Shown: positions 6,885 through 11,725 of the stretch, piece after piece
How positions within the stretch are numbered: position 1 is the stretch's first letter
Layout: the number at the start of each line of letters is the position of its first letter
From: Mobilitalea sp.
GTDB lineage: Bacteria; Bacillota_A; Clostridia; Lachnospirales; Lachnospiraceae
Direction of reading: 5' to 3'
DNA length: 11,725 nucleotides
Assembly (NCBI GenBank): GCA_029974875.1
Contig: JARKQP010000254.1
Span: forward strand, 1-11,725
Program-made: the position numbers and the translations under genes
Notes under the pieces: generated by a model
Database searches by the model: none
What the model saw: the letters and a program-made list of their open reading frames with translations, nothing else
Told to the model about the DNA's origin: nothing

Positions 6885-8105
6885 TTATGATCTGTAGTCT
6901 GCGTTTATTTTGACGTAGTCATAGGTTAAGTCACAACCCCAGGCAGTGGCGGTGGCCGTTCCTGATTTTAGGTCCGCCGTGGCCTTTACCTCTTTCCCGG
7001 ATAGGATTTTTGTTGCAACCTCCTCGGAATAGTCCGTTGCCATGCCGTTTTCTACAAGCTTTAGCTTTCCAGCCGCACTTTCAATGAACAGGTCTACTTT
7101 ATCCGAATCAAAATCTACGCCGGAATAGCCCAATGCGCAGATGATCCTTCCCCAGTTCGCGTCATTGCCGAATACAGCTGATTTTACCAGGTTGGAGGTG
7201 ATAACTGATTTGCTTAATACGGTTGCTTCCTCCTCACTCGGGGCGCCCACCACCTGCACCTCGAATAATTTGGTAGCACCCTCGCCGTCAGCCGCCATTT
7301 TCTTGGAAAGCTCTGTCGTTACATAATTTAAGGCGGCGCAGAAGCTTTCGTAGTCACCGTTCTTCTCTGTGACCGGCTTATTGCCTGCCAGGCCATTTGC
7401 CAGCAGCAATAAGGAATCGTTCGTTGAGGTATCACGGTCGACGCTGATCATATTAAAGGATTTCTTAACATCCGCGCTTAAGGCTTCCTGTAACAGTTCC
7501 TTGCTGATCGCAAGATCCGTGGTAACGATGCCCAGCATTGTCGCCATGTTTGGATGAATCATACCGGAGCCCTTTGCCATACCGCCGATTTTTATTTCCT
7601 TGCCGTCCACCTGGAAGGTCACGGCACATTCCTTGGAATAGGTATCCGTGGTCATAATTGCTTCTGCTGCCTGCAAAGCTGCCTCCCTGCCCTCTTTAAG
7701 GTCTGCTGACAGCAGCTTAACGCCCTCCTGGATCACGGTAATTGGCAGCTGCTTGCCGATCACGCCCGTTGAAGCGGTATATACGGCATTTACGGGAATA
7801 TCCATTGCTTCTGCTACCGCCTTCGCCATCAGTTCATTATTTAAGTCCCCTTCCGCACCGGTGCATGCATTTGCAACCCCGCTGTTTAAGACAACCGCCT
7901 GGATAAAGGGGCTTTCCTTTGTTAATTTCATATCCCATTTTACTGGCGCTGCTTTTACTACATTCGTTGTAAAGGTTCCCGCCTGTACTGCCGGTACAGT
8001 TGAATACACCAATGCCATGTCTTTTCTTGCTTTCTTAATGCCTGCATATACACCGGCTGCCAAAAATCCCTGGGCTGCGGTAACACCGCCGTCAATTATC
8101 TTCAT
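6885..8105 (-). CDS. argJ: Glutamate N-acetyltransferase / ornithine acetyltransferase
   Basis: Transfers the acetyl group from N2-acetylornithine to glutamate, recycling acetyl groups in arginine synthesis; some members also use acetyl-CoA. The 406-residue protein is made as one chain and cleaves itself. The cleavage and nucleophile site is KGSGMIHPNMATMLG, with Thr189 becoming the N-terminus of the beta chain. The motifs TASTGVIG (110-117, oxyanion hole) and NSGVANACTG (74-83) are present, and the C-terminus contains NANWGRI, which is typical of the family. The ATG at 8105 has an AGGAGG ribosome site. It heads argJ-argB-argD; argC, often the gene before argJ, is not present. Whether the enzyme is mono- or bifunctional cannot be told from sequence here. 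I saw no clear promoter in the 128 nt upstream. Confidence 0.96.
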   Translation of the reverse strand: MKIIDGGVTAAQGFLAAGVYAGIKKARKDMALVYSTVPAVQAGTFTTNVVKAAPVKWDMKLTKESPFIQAVVLNSGVANACTGAEGDLNNELMAKAVAEAMDIPVNAVYTASTGVIGKQLPITVIQEGVKLLSADLKEGREAALQAAEAIMTTDTYSKECAVTFQVDGKEIKIGGMAKGSGMIHPNMATMLGIVTTDLAISKELLQEALSADVKKSFNMISVDRDTSTNDSLLLLANGLAGNKPVTEKNGDYESFCAALNYVTTELSKKMAADGEGATKLFEVQVVGAPSEEEATVLSKSVITSNLVKSAVFGNDANWGRIICALGYSGVDFDSDKVDLFIESAAGKLKLVENGMATDYSEEVATKILSGKEVKATADLKSGTATATAWGCDLTYDYVKINADYRS

Positions 8106-8124
8106 CTTAACCTCCTAATTTTCC

Positions 8125-8199
8125 GTAAAAAGAGTTTGCCTTCCAAAAAAAGTTTGCCTTCATAAGAAAGGGTTCTTCTCAGTAAAAAGAGCTTGCCTC
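8125..8199. repeat. Three direct repeats in the argJ leader
   Basis: Three related copies of AAAAAGAGTTTGCCTTC (plus-strand reading) lie at about 8125-8143, 8145-8161 and 8182-8199. Copies 1 and 2 are 18 nt apart and copies 2 and 3 are 39 nt apart. Copy 3 is also the right arm and T-tract of the putative terminator after the GNAT gene, so the other two look like duplicates of a terminator tail without the left arm. Confidence 0.75.
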
Positions 8200-8211
8200 A
8201 AAATGCCAAGC
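8184..8211 (-). terminator. Probable intrinsic terminator after the GNAT gene
   Basis: On the minus strand, GCTTGGC (8205-8211) pairs with GGCAAGC (8191-8197) with one mismatch around a 7-nt loop, then TCTTTTT follows. The stem is short and imperfect, so termination may be partial, letting some transcripts from the GNAT gene run into argJ. Confidence 0.5.
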
Positions 8212-8233
8212 CCATGTATTACAAGCCTGCTGG

Positions 8234-8662
8234 TCAAACATTGTCCTCATGGATGCAAAACGAATAAAAATTCAATTCTTCCCTGTTCATCCAGCCAAGG
8301 GATTTCCAGAACCGGTTCCCCTGTTCATTTTCCGAAAAACAGACCAGGGATAATTTCAGAATCCCTTCCTGCCTCATCGCTTCCGCTACCTTTCCTACAA
8401 GCTCCCTTCCAATGGATCTTCGCCGGCAGGAAGGCTTTACACAGGTATGGTATATAAACCCGCGCCTGCCGTCATGTCCGCTCAGTATGGCTCCTATGAT
8501 GCTTCCGTCTTCGACTGCTACAAAATTCGTATCCGGGTTCCTTCTGATAAACCTTGCGATACCCTCCCTGGAATCGTCTAGGCTCCGCAATCCCATACCC
8601 GGAGTTGCTTTCCATAGCTGATAAACCTCGGCATAATCCTCCATTGTAAAATCACGTATCAA
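8234..8662 (-). CDS. GNAT-family N-acetyltransferase (TTG start)
   Basis: A 142-residue acetyl-CoA-dependent acetyltransferase with the complete GNAT fold. It opens MIRDFTMEDYAEVYQLW and has the strand-turn GHDGRRG (about 62-68). The acetyl-CoA loop is RRRSIGREL (from about 80), where the usual first Gly is Ser, followed by the C-terminal NRFWKSLGW. It resembles the YpeA-like group; the substrate is unknown, and nothing supports calling it N-acetylglutamate synthase. The frame stays open to a TTG at 8752, but that stretch contains a complete promoter, and a GGAGGT ribosome site sits 8 nt before the TTG at 8662. That TTG also gives the normal family N-terminus. The gene lies between maf and argJ and has its own promoter. 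Confidence 0.87.
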   Translation of the reverse strand: MIRDFTMEDYAEVYQLWKATPGMGLRSLDDSREGIARFIRRNPDTNFVAVEDGSIIGAILSGHDGRRGFIYHTCVKPSCRRRSIGRELVGKVAEAMRQEGILKLSLVCFSENEQGNRFWKSLGWMNREELNFYSFCIHEDNV

Positions 8663-8723
8663 GAAACCCCACCTCCGTCCCTTACCCGGACAAAAATGAT
8701 ATCCGGCAGGAAAATTATTTATA

Positions 8724-8752
8724 ATTATACATCTGAATTTAATTTTATGCAA
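8724..8752 (-). promoter_or_regulatory. Sigma-A-type promoter of the GNAT gene
   Basis: On the minus strand: -35 TTGCAT (8747-8752), a 17-nt spacer, and a perfect -10 TATAAT (8724-8729). It starts 3 nt after the maf stop. Transcription would start near 8717 and give a leader of about 55 nt that can fold a small stem (CCGGA / TCCGG) before the ribosome site. Confidence 0.75.
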
Positions 8753-8755
8753 TAC

Positions 8756-9367
8756 CTATTTTAACTTTTTTATATCAATCCCTTTTTGCATTAAGACCTC
8801 GTATATTTTAGAAATCGGAAAACCTACAATATTATAATAATCTCCTACAATTTCTTTGATGTGGATCCCGAATTTCCCTTGGATCGCATAGGCGCCGGCC
8901 TTATCTATTGGCTCCCCTGTCGCAATATAATCGTTGATCTGTTCCAGGGTAAGGGGCTGTACTCTTACCTTGGTACTGACTGCGAAGGTAATCTGCTCTT
9001 CAAATCCATATTTGTTCTTTATAATGATGCTAACTCCCGTAATCACCTCATGCGTATCATCTGCCAGCATGCCCAGCATCCTGGCGGCATCCTGTACGTC
9101 TCTCGGCTTCCCGAGGGCATTCTCCTTATAAAATACCATGGTATCTGCCCCAATGATAATTACATCCTGGTACTGCGGATACTGCAGCTGCTGCTTTTTC
9201 AGTACCTCAGCCGTCTTTAGCCTGGCAAGGGCCTGTACCATTTCCTCAGGTACGGTTTCCTCCACTACCTCTATCACATTGGCCGGTATTACCTGATAGC
9301 TGATTCCCATTGTTTCCATGATTTCTTTTCGTCTTGGTGATTCCGATGCTAATATAATCTGATACAT
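8756..9367 (-). CDS. maf: Maf-family nucleoside triphosphate pyrophosphatase (dTTP/UTP type)
   Basis: Hydrolyses non-canonical or excess nucleoside triphosphates to the monophosphate and pyrophosphate; Maf proteins are linked to septum formation and house-cleaning. Numbering from the ATG at 9367 (203 residues): the N-terminal signature ASESPRRKEIM is at 7-17, the catalytic Asp75 lies in IGADTMV, and KPRD is at 87-90. AGAYAIQGK is at 157-165 and YYNIVGFPI at 177-185. The GAYxIQG and NxxGFP segments are those of the dTTP/UTP pyrophosphatase (YhdE-like) group. The frame is open to an ATG at 9397, but those ten extra residues lie in a tandem repeat. Starting at 9367 gives the normal family N-terminus (MYQIILAS). 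Neither start has a strong ribosome site, which is unusual in this window. Confidence 0.94.
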   Translation of the reverse strand: MYQIILASESPRRKEIMETMGISYQVIPANVIEVVEETVPEEMVQALARLKTAEVLKKQQLQYPQYQDVIIIGADTMVFYKENALGKPRDVQDAARMLGMLADDTHEVITGVSIIIKNKYGFEEQITFAVSTKVRVQPLTLEQINDYIATGEPIDKAGAYAIQGKFGIHIKEIVGDYYNIVGFPISKIYEVLMQKGIDIKKLK

Positions 9368-9375
9368 AATTATGT

Positions 9376-9466
9376 CCATGCCCATTAGTGGGGGCATTGC
9401 CCATCATTAGGGCCGTTTCCCATCATTAGAAGCGTTTCCCGTCATCAGAGGCATTGCCCCTTACTG
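9376..9466. repeat. 19-bp tandem repeat array in the maf leader
   Basis: On the plus strand, units of 19 bp run from 9392-9410, 9411-9429 and 9430-9448. A diverged 18-bp copy follows at 9449-9466, and a partial copy lies to the left from about 9376. The consensus is close to GGCGTTTCCCATCATTAG, with GGGCATTGCCC variants that can form a small hairpin. It lies directly upstream of maf and overlaps the longest possible maf start. Confidence 0.85.
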
Positions 9467-9493
9467 CACAAATCGCCATGAAAGTGCTGGCAT
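9461..9493 (-). CDS. Possible 10-codon upstream ORF in the maf leader
   Basis: A short frame, MPALSWRFVQ then TAA, has the best ribosome site near maf: GAAGGGAGG, 4 nt before the ATG. It ends at the edge of the 19-bp repeats, about 93 nt before the likely maf start. It could be a leader peptide or the relic of an old start displaced by repeat growth. No family is recognisable and no codon-use test is possible at this length. Confidence 0.3.
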   Translation of the reverse strand: MPALSWRFVQ

Positions 9494-9549
9494 GGATCCT
9501 CCCTTCGTTTGTTATTTTTATTTCTTTTAACCTTGCCGTTTCTTTTTAA

Positions 9550-9580
9550 TTAAGAATTCTATGTTTCTTAAGAATTCTAT
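9550..9580. repeat. 13-bp direct repeat between maf and the small membrane gene
   Basis: Two perfect copies of TTAAGAATTCTAT lie at 9550-9562 and 9568-9580 (18-nt period). Each contains the palindrome AGAATTCT. They are in the transcribed maf leader, downstream of its predicted promoter, and could be paired protein sites. Confidence 0.7.
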
Positions 9581-9618
9581 ATTTATTTTTATAATAATTT
9601 CTTCTGGCCTTTACTTCC

Positions 9619-9646
9619 ATTATAATAATTCTGGACTACATGTAAA
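9619..9646 (-). promoter_or_regulatory. Probable maf promoter
   Basis: On the minus strand: -35 TTTACA (9641-9646), a 16-nt spacer, and a perfect -10 TATAAT (9619-9624). It implies a leader of about 245 nt before the maf coding region, including the 13-bp repeats, the short upstream ORF and the 19-bp array. The rest of the divergent region (9647-9700) shows nothing I can name. Confidence 0.55.
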
Positions 9647-9700
9647 TAGCGGCTTCTAAATTGCGGCATAAAGTTTGTTTCTTTTCCACCAAATAGCTTC

Positions 9701-9729
9701 TTGTATCTTTTTCCACTTCGATATAGAAT
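9701..9729 (+). promoter_or_regulatory. Sigma-A-type promoter of the 67-residue membrane protein gene
   Basis: -35 TTGTAT (9701-9706), a 17-nt spacer, and -10 TAGAAT (9724-9729). Transcription would start near 9736, about 40 nt before the ATG at 9776. Confidence 0.6.
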
Positions 9730-9775
9730 TGTAGTATCAGCTAACACTACCAGCGGTCAATGGAGGTACGGACCC

Positions 9776-9979
9776 ATGAGAATTCTCAAAAAAATTACGG
9801 CATTACTATTTTTTATTGCAGCTATCCTATCCTTTCTTTCTTCGATAGCAAATAAAAACCTTATGTTTATCTTTGTCGGATGCTGCTGTCTTTCTACCGG
9901 TATTCTGTATGCCATCATAGGTAGGAGACAGGATAGGTTCAAAGAAACGGAAAACGGGAGCCTGAAAAAAGAAAGATAA
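9776..9979 (+). CDS. Small two-helix membrane protein, unknown function
   Basis: A 67-residue protein of no family I recognise. It has a basic N-terminus (MRILKK), two hydrophobic segments (about 7-24 and 29-48) joined by a short NKN turn, and a strongly charged C-terminal tail of about 18 residues starting GRRQDR. Charge distribution suggests both ends are cytoplasmic. A run of three cysteines (36-38) lies in the second segment. The start is well supported: GGAGGT lies 8 nt before the ATG and a good promoter is upstream, so this is likely a real gene and not a chance frame. A 12-bp palindrome, TGAGAATTCTCA, overlaps the start codon. It stands alone between divergent maf and argG, and no clear terminator follows it. 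Confidence 0.7.
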   Translation: MRILKKITALLFFIAAILSFLSSIANKNLMFIFVGCCCLSTGILYAIIGRRQDRFKETENGSLKKER

Positions 9980-10043
9980 CAGAATGCCGTTCAACAAGAA
10001 AGTGCATCCGAATTTTATTTTTATAATTTTATACATTTTCCTC

Positions 10044-10072
10044 TTGCATAATAATTAATTATGTTGTATATT
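10044..10072 (+). promoter_or_regulatory. Sigma-A-type promoter of argG
   Basis: -35 TTGCAT (10044-10049), a 17-nt spacer, and -10 TATATT (10067-10072). Transcription would start near 10079, so the argG mRNA would carry a leader of about 190 nt containing the inverted and direct repeats described separately. Confidence 0.65.
10047..10063. promoter_or_regulatory. Dyad in the argG promoter spacer, candidate ArgR operator
   Basis: CATAAT and ATTATG flank a 5-nt AT centre, a 17-bp dyad placed between the -35 and -10 boxes where a repressor would block RNA polymerase. Size and AT-rich symmetry resemble ARG boxes bound by ArgR/AhrC, but it lacks the usual TGAAT core, so assignment to ArgR is an inference from context. 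Confidence 0.35.
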
Positions 10073-10092
10073 TAAACACATATTAATGAAAG

Positions 10093-10211
10093 ACAGCTTC
10101 TCATAGCTTATATTCCCGAATCCAAATACATGATTCGATAATCGGGATTCACGGCGCAAAAGCAGCGCCTTTTATGAGAAGTTAAAAAAACAACTTCTCA
10201 TAAGTTATATT
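10093..10211 (+). promoter_or_regulatory. Structured argG leader with alternative stems
   Basis: Segment A (10095-10106) and segment C (10192-10203) are near-identical direct copies. Segment B (10172-10183) is their reverse complement. B with C forms a perfect 12-bp stem with an 8-nt loop. A with B forms a 12-bp stem including two G-U pairs, closing over two inner hairpins: CGAATC/GATTCG (10117-10137) and GGCGC/GCGCC (10153-10169), the latter followed by TTTT. The two long stems exclude each other. This is the layout of an RNA switch or attenuator, but it matches no class I know, and it has no T-box motif. Confidence 0.5.
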
Positions 10212-10212
10212 A

Positions 10213-10235
10213 CAGGAAGCAAAACTGCCTTCCTG
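10213..10235 (+). promoter_or_regulatory. Hairpin just upstream of the argG ribosome site
   Basis: CAGGAAG (10213-10219) and CTTCCTG (10229-10235) form a perfect 7-bp stem, 22 nt before the AGGAGG. No T run follows, so it is not a terminator; it is more likely part of the leader fold. Confidence 0.45.
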
Positions 10236-10270
10236 CCAACAACAGAATTATAAATTTAGGAGGTCTCATT

Positions 10271-11488
10271 ATGAAAGAAAAGGTTATTCTCGCTTATTCC
10301 GGTGGTCTTGATACCACTGCTATTATTCCCTGGTTGAAGGAAAATTACGACTATGATGTAGTATGTGTGTGCATCGATGTGGGTCAGGACAGCGAGCTTG
10401 ACGGCTTGGAGGAAAGAGCCGCACTGTCAGGGGCAACAAAGCTGTATATCGAGGATGTTGTTGACGAATTTGTAAATGATTATGTCCTGCCTTGTGTGAA
10501 GGCAAATGCAGTATATGAAAACAAATACTTATTAGGCACCTCCATGGCGCGTCCCGTAATCGCGAAAAGACTTGTAGAAATCGCCAGAAAAGAAGGCGCT
10601 ACCGCCATCTGCCACGGTGCCACCGGTAAAGGAAATGACCAGGTACGCTTTGAATTAACCATCAAGGCACTCGCCCCTGACCTTAAGATCATCGCTCCCT
10701 GGAGAATCTGGACCATGGCCTCCCGTGAGGAGGAGATCGAATACTGTGAGAAGCACGGTATCCATCTTCCCTTCTCCGCTGATAACAGCTATTCCCGTGA
10801 CCGTAACCTATGGCACATCAGCCATGAAGGCCTTGAGCTTGAAGATCCGGCAAGTGCGCCGAACTACGATCATCTGCTGGTGCTTGGCGTAGCTCCTGAA
10901 AAAGCTCCTGAGGAGGGCGAGACCCTCAGCCTATCCTTTGAAAAGGGTATCCCTACCGCATTAAACGGCAAGGAAATGTCCGCAACCGATATCATCAAGG
11001 AATTGAACGCAATTGGTGGAAAGCACGGCATTGGCATCGTGGATATCGTAGAAAACCGTGTCGTAGGCATGAAATCCCGTGGTGTATACGAAACCCCCGG
11101 CGGCACCATCCTAATGGAAGCACATAACCAGCTGGAGGAATTAATCCTTGACCGGGCCACCCTCAGTGCAAAGAAAGAGGTTGCCAACCGCTTTGCAGAT
11201 ATCGTATACGAGGGAAAATGGTTTACTCCTTTAAGAGAGGCATACCAGGCCTTCGTTGATGTTACACAGGAATATGTAAGCGGTGAAGTTAAGCTAAAGC
11301 TGTATAAGGGTAACATCATTAAGCAGGGCACTACCTCTCCCTACTCCTTATACAATGAAAGCATCGCCTCCTTTACTACCGGTGATCTTTATAACCATCA
11401 CGATGCAGAGGGCTTTATCAACCTCTTTGGATTGTCCTTAAAGGTGCGTGCAATGAAGATGGCTGCCGCAGATAACCAAGATAAATAA
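10271..11488 (+). CDS. argG: Argininosuccinate synthase
   Basis: Joins citrulline and aspartate with ATP to give argininosuccinate, the penultimate step of arginine synthesis, in the cytoplasm. The 405-residue length is normal. The N-terminal PP-loop for ATP is AYSGGLDTT (8-16). The citrulline/aspartate-binding segments are [14 protein letters not shown] (82-95) and [14 protein letters not shown] (115-128). The segment [20 protein letters not shown] (174-193) is a family signature, and the C-terminal tetramerisation arm is present. The ATG has an AGGAGG site 7 nt upstream. It has its own promoter and a long structured leader. argH, often the next gene, is absent: a convergent gene follows. 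Confidence 0.97.
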   Translation: MKEKVILAYSGGLDTTAIIPWLKENYDYDVVCVCIDVGQDSELDGLEERAALSGATKLYIEDVVDEFVNDYVLPCVKANAVYENKYLLGTSMARPVIAKRLVEIARKEGATAICHGATGKGNDQVRFELTIKALAPDLKIIAPWRIWTMASREEEIEYCEKHGIHLPFSADNSYSRDRNLWHISHEGLELEDPASAPNYDHLLVLGVAPEKAPEEGETLSLSFEKGIPTALNGKEMSATDIIKELNAIGGKHGIGIVDIVENRVVGMKSRGVYETPGGTILMEAHNQLEELILDRATLSAKKEVANRFADIVYEGKWFTPLREAYQAFVDVTQEYVSGEVKLKLYKGNIIKQGTTSPYSLYNESIASFTTGDLYNHHDAEGFINLFGLSLKVRAMKMAAADNQDK

Positions 11489-11516
11489 TGCAAAACACAT
11501 TCCTTCTTTAGTATAT

Positions 11517-11558
11517 ATTAAAAACGTGCCTGTATCGTACTTTGATATAGGCACGTTT
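11517..11558. terminator. Terminator shared by argG and the convergent ATPase gene
   Basis: A 15-bp stem (AAACGTGCCTGTATC at 11522-11536 with GATATAGGCACGTTT at 11544-11558, one G-U pair) encloses a 7-nt loop. On the minus strand it is followed by TTTTTAATAT, a good T tract. On the plus strand only TTT then GGATT follows, so it should end the minus-strand gene well and argG less well. Confidence 0.8.
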
Positions 11559-11572
11559 GGATTATTCCAGGA

Positions 11573-11725
11573 TCATTTCCATTTGTCGCTGCCGTTTAAT
11601 AAAAAGTCCATTAGATTCAAATGAATGATGCCCTCCCGGCTTCTGGTTATCCGATCCATTGTTATTACATATTTGGGGTAATTATCACTTATACTCTCAT
11701 ATGCGCCAAACTCTCTTTCCACCAC
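11573..11725 (-). CDS. DUF4143/AAA_14-type ATP-binding protein, C-terminal fragment
   Basis: Only the last 50 residues are inside the window. They run REFGAYESISDNYPKYVITMD, with MDRITRSREGIIHLNLMDFLL after it, which is the characteristic end of the large family of bacterial ATP-binding proteins with an N-terminal AAA_14 domain and a C-terminal DUF4143 domain. The native start lies beyond the right edge, so the visible GTG is not claimed as the start. Function in this family is poorly known. It converges on argG, and the shared hairpin lies 14 nt past its stop. Confidence 0.75.
   Translation of the reverse strand: MVEREFGAYESISDNYPKYVITMDRITRSREGIIHLNLMDFLLNGSDKWK

Noticed and set aside
8234..8662. 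GNAT protein as N-acetylglutamate synthase (ArgA-like) because it is next to argJ
   Set aside because: It has its own promoter and a probable terminator, resembles generic YpeA-like acetyltransferases, and proximity alone is not evidence.
8663..8752. N-terminal 30-residue extension of the GNAT protein
   Set aside because: This stretch is a promoter and leader, has no ribosome site before its TTG, and the translated residues do not fit the family start.
9376..9466. Possible CRISPR array
   Set aside because: The 19-bp units are directly adjacent with no unique spacers, and no cas gene is present; it is an ordinary tandem repeat.
9980..10040. Intrinsic terminator after the small membrane gene
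   Set aside because: The region is AT-rich but I could not find a stable GC-containing stem followed by T.
10080..10270. T-box or other known riboswitch before argG
   Set aside because: No T-box antiterminator motif (AGGGTGG...) and no known riboswitch core were recognised; only the alternative stems are supported.
10870..11331. 153-codon frame antisense to argG, and other long frames opposite real genes
   Set aside because: They lie fully within strongly conserved enzymes on the other strand, lack ribosome sites and give low-complexity translations; they are frame shadows.

Overview
The window looks like chromosomal DNA from a low-to-moderate GC Gram-positive anaerobe of the Clostridia, most like Lachnospiraceae. 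The reasons are the protein sequences (ArgJ, ArgB, ArgG, Maf), the strong AGGAGG-type ribosome binding sites, the sigma-A-like promoters, and an SLBB/helix-hairpin-helix gene linked to a two-component system and a GerMN lipoprotein. The genus cannot be fixed from what I can see. I saw no phage, insertion-sequence transposase, CRISPR array, rRNA or tRNA.

Layout. Positions 1-3917 hold a minus-strand operon that starts at a good promoter near 3889-3917. Its order is a membrane-anchored ComEA-like protein, an OmpR-family response regulator, a sensor histidine kinase, and a GerMN-domain lipoprotein that runs off the left edge. A small YdcZ-type (DUF606) membrane transporter lies at 3942-4394. Positions 4395-4668 hold a long near-perfect hairpin element and the terminator of the arginine operon. 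Positions 4669-8105 hold argJ-argB-argD, transcribed leftward. Upstream of them lie a GNAT acetyltransferase, read from a TTG start with its own promoter, and maf, which has a long repeat-filled leader containing a possible 10-codon upstream ORF. A 67-residue two-helix membrane protein is transcribed rightward from 9776. argG follows rightward at 10271-11488 with a structured 5' leader. The window ends with the C-terminus of a DUF4143/AAA_14-type ATP-binding protein on the minus strand, convergent with argG.

How the genes work together. ArgB, ArgD, ArgJ and ArgG cover N-acetylglutamate phosphorylation, the acetylornithine aminotransferase step, acetyl recycling to give ornithine, and the condensation of citrulline with aspartate. 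argC, argF and argH are not in the window. ArgB has the N-terminal extension typical of arginine-inhibited enzymes. A dyad in the argG promoter spacer is a reasonable ArgR operator candidate.

The most unusual material is non-coding. There is a roughly 40-bp hairpin element near 4478-4576. The argG leader has three segments that can form two mutually exclusive 12-bp stems. Short tandem repeats sit in the leaders of maf (19 bp), argB (15 bp and 11 bp) and argJ (a repeated terminator tail). I found no clearly new protein system.
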